The translations under genes were made by a program, and so were the position numbers. The notes beneath the pieces were generated by a model. The model was not told where the DNA came from and made no database searches. It was given only the letters and a program-made list of their open reading frames with translations. From Roseicyclus sp. (GTDB lineage Bacteria; Pseudomonadota; Alphaproteobacteria; Rhodobacterales; Rhodobacteraceae), in NCBI GenBank assembly GCA_018401055.1, contig JAGYLB010000114.1, forward strand, positions 1-64,000: 64,000 bases of DNA, written 5' to 3'. The first letter of the stretch is position 1. Each line of letters starts with the position of its first letter. Positions 30,192 through 38,802 of the stretch are shown here, one piece after another.

Positions 30192-30980
30192 ATGAGCGAT
30201 ACGATTTCCCAAGACGCGGGTTTCCGCGCCGGTCTGGCCGAATGGCTGGAACGCCCCGTGGTGCGCAACACCATCGTGGGCGTCATCTTGTTCAACGCCG
30301 TGATCCTCGGGCTTGAAACATCGCCGACAGTGATGGCGGCAGCCGGTCCCCTCATCCTTGCGCTCGACAAGGCGTGCCTTGCGATCTTCGTCGTCGAACT
30401 GGTGCTGAAACTGATTGCGCTCGGGCCAAGGTTCTTCCGGTCGGGGTGGAACATCTTTGACTTCATCATCGTGGGCATCGCGCTGATACCGGGTGCACAA
30501 GGACTGTCGGTGCTGCGGGCACTGCGCATCTTGCGGGTGCTCAGGATCATTTCGACGGTCCCGTCCCTGCGCCGGGTGGTCGAGGGGCTCTTGACCGCCC
30601 TGCCGGGGATGGGCTCGGTGTTCCTCTTGATGTCGATCATCTTCTACATCGGCGCGGTGATGGCGACCAAACTCTTCGCGGGCAGTTTCCCGGAATGGTT
30701 CGGCTCGATCGGCGCATCGCTCTACACGCTGTTCCAGATCATGACGCTGGAGTCGTGGTCGATGGGCATCGTTCGCCCGGTACTCGAGGTCTACCCCTAT
30801 GCCTGGATGTTCTTCGTGCCCTTCATCATGGTCACGACCTTTGCCGTGGTGAACCTGATCGTGGGTCTGGTGGTGAATTCGATGCAAGACGCCCACGCCG
30901 AGGAGAGCAACGCCGCAACGGACGCCTACCGCGACGAGGTGCTGGAGCGGCTGAAGAAGATCGAGGAACGGTTGAAGTAG
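30192..30980 (+). CDS. Bacterial voltage-gated sodium channel (NaChBac family)
   Basis: 262 residues, intact, one six-helix subunit that should assemble as a tetramer in the inner membrane. S1-S3 lie at about 25-100. S4 has arginines at every third position (Arg109, 112, 115, 118 in LRALRILRVLRIIS). The pore loop carries the selectivity filter TLESWSM (Glu187), identical in the core to characterised bacterial Na channels. S6 is FIMVTTFAVVNLIVGLVVNS. The charged C-terminus (DEVLERLKKIEERLK) is the neck and coiled coil that holds the tetramer together. It starts 12 bases after the methyltransferase gene. A role in motility, pH or osmotic homeostasis is inferred from family work. Confidence 0.94.
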   Translation: MSDTISQDAGFRAGLAEWLERPVVRNTIVGVILFNAVILGLETSPTVMAAAGPLILALDKACLAIFVVELVLKLIALGPRFFRSGWNIFDFIIVGIALIPGAQGLSVLRALRILRVLRIISTVPSLRRVVEGLLTALPGMGSVFLLMSIIFYIGAVMATKLFAGSFPEWFGSIGASLYTLFQIMTLESWSMGIVRPVLEVYPYAWMFFVPFIMVTTFAVVNLIVGLVVNSMQDAHAEESNAATDAYRDEVLERLKKIEERLK

Positions 30981-30999
30981 GGTGGGCAATTTGCCCACC
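30981..30999. terminator. Palindrome between convergent channel and dxs genes
   Basis: GGTGGGCAA and TTGCCCACC flank a single central T, a near-perfect 19-base palindrome starting right after the TAG stop of the channel gene. The dxs stop lies 30 bases further on the other strand, so it can serve as a bidirectional terminator. The same TAGGGT...hairpin arrangement recurs at 56945-57000. Confidence 0.6.
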
Positions 31000-31028
31000 T
31001 GACCTCGATGGTGGACGGATCGCCTACC

Positions 31029-32950
31029 CTATGCCCGCTTTTCCATCCGCGCCACGCCCAGGACGTCGAGCACCTTGGCCTCGATGTCGGAGGCGTTCAT
31101 TTTCGCCACCGCATACATATCCGTCTGGCTGGCCTGATCGATGAAGATGTCGGGCAGGACCATGGAGCGGTATTTGAGGCCGGTGTCGAACACGCCCTCC
31201 TCCGCCAGCAGATGCGCAACGTGCGAGCCGAAGCCGCCAACAGCGCCCTCCTCCAGCGTGATCAGCGCCTCATGGTGGCGGGCAAGCTGCAAGATCAGGT
31301 CGCGGTCGAGCGGTTTGGCGAAGCGGGCGTCGGCGATGGTGGGGGTGATGCCGCGCAGCGCCAGCGCCTCGGCGGCCTCGCGCACCTCCTTCAGCCGCGC
31401 CCCGAAATTCAGGATGGCGACGCGGTTGCCTTGCGTGATCAGGCGACCCTTGCCGATCTCCAGCACCATGCCACGCTCGGGCAATTCGACGCCCACGCCC
31501 TCGCCCCGCGGGAAGCGGAAGGCCGACGGACGGTCGTCGATGTCCAATGCGGTCACGACCATGTGGCGCAGCTCAGCCTCGTCGGCGGCGGCCATGACGA
31601 CGAAACCGGGAAGGTTCGACAGGTAGGCGATGTCGTAGCTGCCCGCGTGGGTCGCGCCATCGGCCCCGACAAGCCCCGCACGGTCGATGGCAAAGCGGAC
31701 AGGCAGGCGCTGGATCGCCACATCATGCACGACCTGATCGTAGCCACGCTGCAAGAAGGTGGAGTAGATGGCGGCAAAGGGTTTCAGGCCACCCGCCGCC
31801 ATGCCCGCGCAGAAGGTGACGGCGTGTTGTTCCGCGATGCCCACGTCGAAGGTGCGTGAGGGGAAGCGCTGCGCGAAAAGGTCAAGGCCGGTGCCATCTG
31901 GCATGGCGGCCGTGACGGCGACAATTTTCGGGTCGCGCTCCGCCTCGGCGATCAGGGTCTGCGCGAAGACTTTCGTATAGGAAGGCGCGTTGGCAGGGGC
32001 CTTGGCCTGCTCGCCGGTGCGGATGTCGAATTTCGCGGTGGCGTGGCCCCGGTCTGCGCGGTGTTCGGCGTAACCCTTGCCCTTTTTCGTGATCGTATGG
32101 ATCAGGATCGGGCCATCGGCGCGGGCCTTGACGGTGCGCAAGATGGCCAGAAGCTGCTCCATGTCGTGCCCGTCGATGGGGCCGACGTAGGAAAAGCCAA
32201 GTTCCTCGAACAGGGTGCCGCCGACGGTGGCGGCCTTGAGCAGTTCCTTGGCGCGGCGCGCCCCCTCCTGAAACGGTTCGGGGAGGAGGGAGACGGCGCC
32301 CTTGGCAGCGGCCTTGAATTCCTGAAACGGCGCACCGGCGTAAAGCCGCGAGAGGTAGGGAGGACATGGCGCCGGTTGGGGGCGCGATGGACATCTCGTT
32401 GTCGTTTAGAATGACGATCAACCGTTTGCCCAGATGGCCCGCGTTGTTCATCGCCTCATAGGCCATGCCGGCCGAAATCGCGCCATCCCCGATCACCGCG
32501 ATGGCGTCGCCATGGCCCGTGGGGCAATCCCCGCCAAGGTCGCGGGCAACAGCGAAGCCCAGCGCAGCCGAGATACTTGTAGAAGAATGCGCCGCGCCGA
32601 AGGGGTCGTAGGGAGATTCAGCCGCGCTTGGTGAAGCCCGACAGCCCGTCTTTCTGGCGCAGCGTCGGCATCCGGTCGCGCCGCCCGGTCAGGATCTTGT
32701 GGGGATAGCATTGGTGGCTGACGTCCCAGATCAGCTTGTCGCGCGGCGTATCGAAGACAGCGTGGATCGCCACGGTCATTTCCACCACGCCCAGCCCCGC
32801 GCCGAAATGGCCGCCGGTCTGGCTGACCGACCAGATGGTTTCCGCGCGTAACTCGTCGGCGAGACGGCGCAGCTCGGTATCAGTGAAACGCTTGAGATCG
32901 GCGGGCGAGGTCACGCGGTCGAGCAACGGGGTGGTGGGGCGGGTGGTCAC
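31029..32950 (-). CDS. dxs: 1-deoxy-D-xylulose-5-phosphate synthase (two frameshifts)
   Basis: Thiamine diphosphate enzyme starting the MEP isoprenoid pathway from pyruvate and glyceraldehyde-3-phosphate; about 640 residues. N-terminal signatures are [32 protein letters not shown] and the diphosphate-binding [17 protein letters not shown]. The second half has [30 protein letters not shown] and the transketolase C-terminal domain. Near 32610 an extra base turns [11 protein letters not shown] into a stop, and near 32365 an extra C interrupts AMSSYLSRLY. Both look like single-base insertions. Last gene of the HDAC-xseB-ispA-dxs run, whose members supply farnesyl/geranyl chains. Confidence 0.93.
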
Positions 32951-32970
32951 TGGCTTGGCCTCCTTGGGCC

Positions 32971-33836
32971 TTACTTGTCGCGCGATATGATGTAGCGGGC
33001 CAAGGCGGCGAGGTGATGCGCCTTATTGCCATAGGGGCCAGCGCGGCCTCGGCCGTATCGACGAGCGCCTGCGCCTCGGCCCGGGCACGGTCGAGACCGA
33101 GGAGCGAGACGAAGGTCGCCTTGCCCGCCGCGGCATCCTTTTGCAGGGCCTTGCCCGCGGTGGCGGCATCGCCGGTCACGTCGAGGATGTCGTCGGCGAT
33201 CTGGAAGGCGACCCCGATGGCGCGGGCATAGGCGCGGAGCGGCGCGGGATCGGCCCCGCCGAGGATGGCACCGGCCTGCGCGGGCCATTCGATCAGGTGG
33301 CCGGTCTTGTTGCGCTGCAACTCCCGCACTTGGGGCAGGGTGAGGGGGGTGGCGGCGGTTTCGGCCGCGATGTCCTGCGCCTGGCCCAAAACCATGCCCT
33401 GCGCGCCGGAGGCCTGCGCGAGGGTGGCGACAAGCTCGATCCGCTGTTCGGCGCTGCCTGCACGCGGATCGGCCAGCAGCTCGAAGGCGAAGGTCTGAAG
33501 CGCGTCGCCGACCAGAACGGCGGTCGCCTCGTCCCATTTCACGTGGACGGTGGGCTGGCCCCGGCGCAAATCGTCATCATCCATGCAGGGCAGATCGTCA
33601 TGGACGAGGCTATAGGCGTGCAGGCATTCCACGGCACCAGCGGCGAAAAGCGCCTGCGCAGGCGGCACGTCGAAAAGCGACGCGCTTTCAAGGGCGAGGA
33701 ACCCGCGCAACCGTTTGCCGCCATTGGTGGCATAACGCATCCCCTCGGCCACGCGGTCATCGCCGAGGCGGGCCATTTCTTGTGCAAGAAACTCCGCGAT
33801 GGCCCGTTGGGCCGCGTCGAGCGCTGCCTGAAACAC
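32971..33836 (-). CDS. ispA: Polyprenyl (farnesyl/geranyl) diphosphate synthase (late frameshift)
   Basis: Short-chain isoprenyl diphosphate synthase of about 288 residues that condenses IPP with DMAPP/GPP. The first aspartate-rich motif is [18 protein letters not shown], and the second is [25 protein letters not shown] and KTGHLI are also typical. It starts with GTG 33836, three bases after the xseB stop. Near 33027 the frame shifts, and the natural ending [17 protein letters not shown] is in the neighbouring frame with its stop at 32971. The uninterrupted frame would run on into dxs, which is implausible. Confidence 0.92.
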
Positions 33837-33839
33837 CTG

Positions 33840-34085
33840 TCAGAGGCCTTCGACTGGCGTGCTGCCGGTGGGCTGGCCGTTCGCGTCCAAGGTGATCTGC
33901 GCAACTTTCTCTTCGGCCTCCTTCAGCTTGGCCTCGCAGCGGGCTTTAAGCGCCGCGCCGCGTTCGTAGAGCTTGATCGAGTCCTCCAGCGCGACATCAC
34001 CGCGATCCAGTGCGGTCACGACCTGCTCCAGCTCGCGGATGGCCTCCTCGAAGCTCATGCTCTCGATGGGTTTGCTGTCGCTCAT
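33840..34085 (-). CDS. xseB: Exodeoxyribonuclease VII small subunit
   Basis: 81 residues, intact. XseB binds in several copies to XseA and makes the single-strand exonuclease VII. The family signature is clear: SFEEAIRELEQVVTALDRGD, then VALEDSIKLYERGAALKARC and a lysine/glutamate-rich helix. Its ATG overlaps the stop of the histone-deacetylase-like gene, and ispA follows after three bases. The xseB-ispA-dxs order is common in proteobacteria. Confidence 0.94.
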   Translation of the reverse strand: MSDSKPIESMSFEEAIRELEQVVTALDRGDVALEDSIKLYERGAALKARCEAKLKEAEEKVAQITLDANGQPTGSTPVEGL

Positions 34086-35014
34086 GCCCCACGTTCCTTC
34101 AATTCCATCACATGCACGGCGACCGACGCCGCCAGGGCCGGCAAATCATACCCCCCTTCGAGAGTCGAGACCACGCGCCCGGCACAAACCTCGTCCGCGA
34201 TGTCGCACAGGGCCCGGGTGATCCAGGCGAAATCCTCCTCATTCCACATCAGGTTCGCCAGCGGATCGTCGGCATGGGCGTCAAAGCCCGCCGAGATCAG
34301 GATCAACTCGGGCTGGAAAGCGCGCAGACGTTCAAAAGCGTGGCTCTCATACGCGCGCCGCATCTCGGCCCCGCCCGACCCGGGCGGCAGCGGCAGGTTC
34401 AGCACGTTGTTGGACCCGCCACGTTCGCTGGCAGCCCCCGTTCCGGGATAAAGCGGCATCTGGTGGGACGAGATGAAGAGCGCGCGCGGTTCGTCCCACA
34501 GCACATCCTGCGTGCCATTGCCGTGATGCACGTCGAAATCCACCACGGCGACGCGGTAAAGCCCGCGCACCTCCAGCGCATGGCGCGCGGCGATGGCGAC
34601 ATTTGAGAACAGGCAAAAGCCCATCGCGCGATCTTTCTCGGCGTGGTGACCGGGCGGGCGCGTCGCGACAAAGGCGTTTTTCGCGGTGCCAGCCAGAACC
34701 GCATCCACGGCGGCCAGGCACCCACCCACGCCGCGCAGCGCCGCCTCCCACGTGCCGGGGCTGGCCCATGTGTCGGGGTCAAGGCCATGCATCCCGCTGT
34801 CGGGGATCTGGCGGCGAACGGCGTCGATGTAGATTTGCGGGTGCCCCAGCAGCAGCGATGCCTCCTCGGCCATCGGGGCGAGCATCCGGTTCAGGTCGTC
34901 GAATTCCGGGGCCGACAACGCCTCGTTGATCTCTTCCAGCCGCTCGACCCGTTCCGGGTGGCCTGGGGGGGTCAGGTGATATAGCCCCGCGGGGCTTTCG
35001 ACGAGAAGGGTCAT
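34082..35014 (-). CDS. Histone-deacetylase-superfamily amidohydrolase
   Basis: 310 residues, intact zinc hydrolase of the arginase/deacetylase fold. Class II HDAC-like motifs: RPPGHHAEKDRAMGFC with the His-His charge relay, VVDFDVHHGNGTQDV with metal-binding Asp and His, ISAGFDAHADDPLANL with the third metal ligand, and LEGGYDLPALA near the end. Bacterial members deacetylate acetylated polyamines, acetoin-related compounds or proteins. The start is ATG 35014 (MTLLVESPAGLYHL); the frame is open further upstream without a signal. It heads the operon with xseB, ispA and dxs, overlapping xseB by four bases. Confidence 0.9.
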   Translation of the reverse strand: MTLLVESPAGLYHLTPPGHPERVERLEEINEALSAPEFDDLNRMLAPMAEEASLLLGHPQIYIDAVRRQIPDSGMHGLDPDTWASPGTWEAALRGVGGCLAAVDAVLAGTAKNAFVATRPPGHHAEKDRAMGFCLFSNVAIAARHALEVRGLYRVAVVDFDVHHGNGTQDVLWDEPRALFISSHQMPLYPGTGAASERGGSNNVLNLPLPPGSGGAEMRRAYESHAFERLRAFQPELILISAGFDAHADDPLANLMWNEEDFAWITRALCDIADEVCAGRVVSTLEGGYDLPALAASVAVHVMELKERGA

Positions 35015-35093
35015 GTCGCGCACCTCGCTGGTCAGTCCGTTGCGAGTATGTAGCCTGCCCTTCGGACCTTCTGCAAATGGCACGCGAATCGAA

Positions 35094-35124
35094 CCTGGCC
35101 GCTTCCGTCACGGAGGCGGCCAGG
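35094..35124 (-). terminator. Strong hairpin after the VPLPA-CTERM gene
   Basis: CCTGGCCGCTTCCG and CGGAGGCGGCCAGG pair over about 14 positions with one wobble around a TCA loop. It lies downstream of the stop at 35142 (minus strand) and upstream of the deacetylase gene. No long T run follows, so it is a hairpin with probable, not certain, terminator function. Confidence 0.5.
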
Positions 35125-35141
35125 CAACTCGGCCAGTGGTG

Positions 35142-35942
35142 TCATTTTCGTGCGCGGCGTGCCACGAACGCGAGCGGCATCAACGCGACCAGCAAAAGCG
35201 GCAGGCCCGCTGGCAATGGCACCGGGGAGGGGAGACCGACGGGCGTCTGGTCGGAGTCGAACTCCCGCCCTTGCAGGCTGATGGAGTCCAAAAGGCTCTG
35301 CTGGTTGTCATAGTAGAAGATGGCCGCGTTCGCCCTCGCGCCACAGCAGGCATCGCTTGTGCCGTCGGTGATGACAAGCGGGGCGCCAATCGTGCCTTGT
35401 GCTGCGCCGTTCAGAAGATGCCTGCCGATGGGCGGGTTGTTGAAGACCGACGACGTGCTGTTGCAGTTGGTGGAAAAGCACCCGAATTGCAGACGGAACG
35501 GAGAACTCGGGTCTTCGGCGGTCAGGAACCAACGGGTCAGTTGTCCGCGCACCAAGAGCGGGTTGAGGGTGTCCTGAACGATCGTGCCCTCGATCAAGCC
35601 GAGTTGCACGTTCGACAAGTCGATGGTGAAGGGTGCGAATTTCGCGCTGGACGATGTCACGTTGAGGTTGAGCCCGCCCACGTCCGCAGAGGTAAAGCTG
35701 TCGCCGACGCCGCCTAGGACGGTCAGTGTTCCAGACACATTCATGCTGAAATTTTGAATGTCGAAAGCTTGATCACCCAGATTGGTGACGTCCGGGCTGC
35801 TTACGTAGACCCCGATCAGGTTGGACGTGGAGAATGATGCCGACCAGTCAAGGTTGAAGTTGGAAAAGGTGGCGGCCTGCACGGTGTTGAACATCGACGA
35901 CAGACCAAGAGCTATCACCGCCCCGAAGAAGCGCATGCGCAT
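35142..35942 (-). CDS. Surface protein with VPLPA-CTERM sorting signal
   Basis: 266 residues from ATG 35942, intact. An N-terminal signal peptide (FFGAVIALGLSSMFNTVQA) leads into a Ser/Thr/Asn-rich mature part of beta-strand character with no catalytic motif; there are two cysteine pairs (CFSTNC, ACC). The C-terminus is a textbook VPLPA-CTERM tripartite signal: PVPLPAG, a hydrophobic helix (LPLLLVALMPLAFVA) and basic RRARK. Such proteins are recognised by an exosortase and are usually tied to extracellular polysaccharide. No exosortase gene is in the window. Lower GC usage and the AT-richer upstream region set it apart from its neighbours. Confidence 0.82.
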   Translation of the reverse strand: MRMRFFGAVIALGLSSMFNTVQAATFSNFNLDWSASFSTSNLIGVYVSSPDVTNLGDQAFDIQNFSMNVSGTLTVLGGVGDSFTSADVGGLNLNVTSSSAKFAPFTIDLSNVQLGLIEGTIVQDTLNPLLVRGQLTRWFLTAEDPSSPFRLQFGCFSTNCNSTSSVFNNPPIGRHLLNGAAQGTIGAPLVITDGTSDACCGARANAAIFYYDNQQSLLDSISLQGREFDSDQTPVGLPSPVPLPAGLPLLLVALMPLAFVARRARK

Positions 35943-36058
35943 AGGATTCACCAATGATTTAACGGAATTACAGAATAACCAACCGGCCGAATCGCTTTTT
36001 TGTCAAGTGGAATCGTGTTGTTTGGCCTGTGGAGTTGGTGGTGTGCCTTTGGGCTTCT

Positions 36059-36772
36059 TCAATCTGGTGCCAACATGTAGCCCGCCCCGCGCACGGTCTG
36101 CAAATAGCGCGGCTGCTTGGGGTTCACCTCGATCTTGCGGCGCAGGCGGGTGATCTGCACGTCGACCGCGCGTTCCTGCACCGGCTCGCCGCCGATCTTG
36201 TCGCGGTTCAGAAGTGTGACCAGATCGCTGCGGCTGAAGGCCTTGTGCGGGCCGCCGGTAAAGATGCGCATCAGCGCCGCCTCGGTCGCGGTAAGGCGCA
36301 CGGGGTCGGCTCCGCGCCACATCTCGCCCCGTTCCAGATCATAGCGGATCGGCCCGAGGTGCAGCACCTGCGGCACCTCTGCATCCGGCGCGGGTTTCGG
36401 CATCCGGCGCAGAATCGCGTTGATCCGAAGCAGCAGTTCCTTGGGCTCGAAAGGTTTGGCGAGGTAGTCATCAGCGCCGGCTTCCAGCCCGGTTATCCGG
36501 TCGCCGGTCTCGCCCCGCGCGGTGAGCAGCAGGATCGGGGTCGCGTGGCTGTCGCGGATGGCGCGGCACAGGCTCACCCCATCCTCGCCAGGCATCATGA
36601 CGTCGAGCACGATCAGGTCAAAGGACAACCCCGCCAGCAACCGCCGCGCCTGCGCCGCGTCGCGCGCGACCGTGGCCATGAAACCGTGCCGGAAAAGGAA
36701 TTTCTGCAACAGGCTGCGGATGCGGGCATCGTCATCGACGATCAACAGATGGGCGCCGGTATCGACCGTCAT
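36059..36772 (-). CDS. petR: OmpR-family response regulator (PetR-like)
   Basis: 237 residues, intact. Receiver domain: acidic pair in LLIVDDDARIR, phospho-acceptor Asp in LIVLDVMMPGEDG, Thr/Ser switch in LLLTARGE and Lys in YLAKPFEPKELLLR. Winged-helix output domain: VRLTATEAALMRIF, VQERAVDVQITRLRRKIE and LQTVRGAGYML. The upstream MarR partner overlaps it by four bases. This MarR plus OmpR pair matches petP-petR of Rhodobacter capsulatus, where PetR is needed for cytochrome bc1 gene expression and no cognate kinase is encoded next to it. No kinase is visible here either. Confidence 0.88.
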   Translation of the reverse strand: MTVDTGAHLLIVDDDARIRSLLQKFLFRHGFMATVARDAAQARRLLAGLSFDLIVLDVMMPGEDGVSLCRAIRDSHATPILLLTARGETGDRITGLEAGADDYLAKPFEPKELLLRINAILRRMPKPAPDAEVPQVLHLGPIRYDLERGEMWRGADPVRLTATEAALMRIFTGGPHKAFSRSDLVTLLNRDKIGGEPVQERAVDVQITRLRRKIEVNPKQPRYLQTVRGAGYMLAPD

Positions 36773-37284
36773 CTCGGGCCGTCCCCTCCGTCGATGTAAT
36801 GGCGGCGCATGTCGGGATCCATCATCTGTTCCAGCACCGCGCGAAAGCCCGACACAGCGTCAGGCCCTGCGGCACGGAACGCGTCACGCATGCGGTTGCG
36901 CTGCGCCTCGGACAGGCCGCGTTCCAGATCGGCGCCCTTTTGCGTCAGGAACAGATGACGCTCGCGCTTGTCGCGGACACCGACGCGGCTGTCGACCAGC
37001 CCGTCCTCGACCAAAGTGCGCAATACCCGGTTCAGCGATTGCTTGGTGACGCCAAGGATCGACAGCAGGTTGTTCACCGTCGTGCCGGGCGAGCGGTTGA
37101 TGAAATGGATCGCCCGGTGATGCGCGCGCCCGTAGCCGTATTCCTGCAAGATCCGGTCAGGGTCGGCGGTAAATCCGCGATAGGCAAAGAACATCGCCTC
37201 GATGGCCCGGCGCAACTGGTCGTCTGTCAGGAAGAGCAGGCTCTCGCCACGCCCCATCGCATTCGCAAGATTGCGATCCGCCAT
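36769..37284 (-). CDS. petP: MarR-family regulator (PetP-like)
   Basis: 171 residues, intact. Winged-helix DNA-binding core: AHHRAIHFINRSPGTTVNNL, LGVTKQSLNRVLRTLVEDGLV and the wing RDKRERHLFLTQKGADL. Long N- and C-terminal helices give the MarR dimer. ATG 37284 (MADRNLANAMGRGE) is chosen because GGAGGGACCACCGG precedes it; an ATG at 37326 is possible. The gene overlaps petR by four bases and is preceded by a promoter whose spacer is an inverted repeat, so autoregulation is likely. As PetP in Rhodobacter, it probably acts with PetR. Confidence 0.87.
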   Translation of the reverse strand: MADRNLANAMGRGESLLFLTDDQLRRAIEAMFFAYRGFTADPDRILQEYGYGRAHHRAIHFINRSPGTTVNNLLSILGVTKQSLNRVLRTLVEDGLVDSRVGVRDKRERHLFLTQKGADLERGLSEAQRNRMRDAFRAAGPDAVSGFRAVLEQMMDPDMRRHYIDGGDGPR

Positions 37285-37326
37285 CCGGTGGTCCCTCCCG
37301 TCCTGTCCCATTCGGGATTTCGGCAC

Positions 37327-37355
37327 AGTTTAAGTCAGCCTTGTTGACTTTCCAA
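37327..37355 (-). promoter_or_regulatory. petPR promoter with inverted-repeat operator
   Basis: Minus-strand hexamers TTGGAA (37355-37350) and TAAACT (37332-37327) are separated by exactly 17 bases. The region is an inverted repeat, AAGTCA at 37332-37337 and TGACTT at 37345-37350 with a 7-base centre, almost filling the spacer. That is the size and placement of a MarR operator that blocks RNA polymerase. On the plus strand the same right arm gives TTGACT, a possible -35 for ilvE. Hexamers seen directly; function inferred. Confidence 0.6.
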
Positions 37356-37474
37356 GAATCAATTGTTAGCGAATAGGGCGTTTTGCGCAACTTTATGTCC
37401 ACTTCGGACGCATCATGCGCAACATTCGAAAACAACCGGTGGGAAGAGCCGGCAAAGGGACGAGGATCAACAAG

Positions 37475-38344
37475 ATGGCCGGTGGCTATGACGATCGTGA
37501 CGGCAAGATCTGGATGGATGGCAAGCTGGTCGACTGGCGGTCGGCCAATGTGCACATCCTGACCCATGCGATGCATTACGCCTCCTCCGTGTTCGAGGGC
37601 GAGCGCGCTTATAACGGCACCATTTTCGAGTCCCGCAAGCATTCCGAACGGCTGCTAGCCTCGGCCGAGATGATCGACATGCAGATCCCCTGGACGGTCG
37701 ACGAGATCGAGGCCGCGAAATACGAGGTCATGCAGGCCAACGGGCTGACCGATGCCTATGTCCGCCCGGTGGCCTGGCGCGGGTCTGGCGAGGATATGGG
37801 CGTGTCGTCCAAGCGCAACCCGGTGCATCTGGCCATCGCGGCCTGGAGTTGGGGCAATTATTACGGCGACGCCAAGACCAAGGGTGCCAAGCTCGACATC
37901 GCCAAATGGCGTCGCCCCGCGCCCGAAACAGCGCCCTTCGCGGCCAAGGCGGCGGGCCTCTACATGATCGCCACCATGTCCAAGCATGCCGCTGAGGCCA
38001 AGGGTTGCTCGGACGCGATGATGTTCGACTATCGCGGCTATGTGGCCGAGGCAACGGGGGCGAATATCTTCTTCGTCAAGGATGGCGAGGTGCACACGCC
38101 CAAGCCCGATTGCTTCTTGAACGGGATCACCCGCCAGACCGTGATCGGCATGCTGCGCGACAAGGGTATCACCGTGCATGAACGTGTGATCATGCCGGAC
38201 GAACTGGAAGGCTTCCAGCAATGCTGGCTGACCGGCACCGCGGCCGAGGTCACGCCGGTGGGCCAGATCGGCGATTACAATTTCGAGGTGGGCAGCCTGA
38301 CGCGGCACATGTCCGAGGCCTACGAGACGCTCGTGCGCGCCTGA
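37475..38344 (+). CDS. ilvE: Branched-chain amino acid aminotransferase
   Basis: 289 residues, intact; PLP-dependent class IV transaminase for the last step of Leu, Ile and Val synthesis. Seen: WMDGKLVDWRSANVHILTHA, SSVFEGERAYNG, RPVAWRGSGEDMG, PFAAKAAGLYM (the PLP lysine region), MFDYRGYVAEATGANIFFV with the catalytic EATG segment, and NGITRQTVIGM. The open frame starts earlier, but ATG 37475 has GAGGATCAACAAG upstream and fits homologues. It diverges from petP and ends 21 bases before a strong terminator. Confidence 0.95.
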   Translation: MAGGYDDRDGKIWMDGKLVDWRSANVHILTHAMHYASSVFEGERAYNGTIFESRKHSERLLASAEMIDMQIPWTVDEIEAAKYEVMQANGLTDAYVRPVAWRGSGEDMGVSSKRNPVHLAIAAWSWGNYYGDAKTKGAKLDIAKWRRPAPETAPFAAKAAGLYMIATMSKHAAEAKGCSDAMMFDYRGYVAEATGANIFFVKDGEVHTPKPDCFLNGITRQTVIGMLRDKGITVHERVIMPDELEGFQQCWLTGTAAEVTPVGQIGDYNFEVGSLTRHMSEAYETLVRA

Positions 38345-38365
38345 CACTGTTGCGCTTGCAATGAC

Positions 38366-38393
38366 AACGGCCCCGCCACCGCGGGGCCGTTTT
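38366..38393 (+). terminator. Rho-independent terminator after ilvE
   Basis: Perfect 10-base stem ACGGCCCCGC (38367-38376) and GCGGGGCCGT (38381-38390) around a CACC loop, extended by one A-T pair and followed by a short run of T. Located 22 bases after the ilvE stop. Confidence 0.9.
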
Positions 38394-38439
38394 GCGTTCC
38401 ATGCTTGATTTCCGCGGCCAGCGCGCCCACCATCAAGGC

Positions 38440-38784
38440 ATGGTGATGCATGTCCAGCCCATGGGGCCCGCCGCACGCACGGAACAGGTCGCTTTCGACC
38501 GCCGGGAACTGGGCGTTATCCTGACGCTCTACGGTCGTATGGTCGCCGCCGGCGAATGGCGCGATTACGGCATTTCCCATCTATCCGACGTGGCGATCTT
38601 TGCCATCTTCCGGCGCACCGCCGAATATCCGCTCTACCGGATCGAGAAGCGGCCCAAGCTGCGCGAGCGTCAGGGCATGTATTCCGTGATCGGGATGGAT
38701 GGGCAGATCCTCAAGCGTGGCCACGACCTCAAGACCGTGCTGCGCGTTCTGGAACGCAAGCTTATCCGCGCGGTCGAGATCTGA
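38440..38784 (+). CDS. DUF2794 protein
   Basis: About 114 residues, intact. The conserved body QVAFDRRELGVILTLYGRMV, AAGEWRDYGISHLSDVAIF, RRTAEYPLYRIEKRPKL and GQILKRGHDLKTVLRVLERK matches the alphaproteobacterial DUF2794 family, whose function is unknown. No membrane segment or signal. ATGs at 38401, 38440, 38446 and 38461 are in frame; 38401 is so close to the ilvE terminator that 38440 or 38446 (AAGG upstream) is preferred. Confidence 0.82.
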   Translation: MVMHVQPMGPAARTEQVAFDRRELGVILTLYGRMVAAGEWRDYGISHLSDVAIFAIFRRTAEYPLYRIEKRPKLRERQGMYSVIGMDGQILKRGHDLKTVLRVLERKLIRAVEI

Positions 38785-38802
38785 CCCGCCCCCCCGATCG
38801 GG

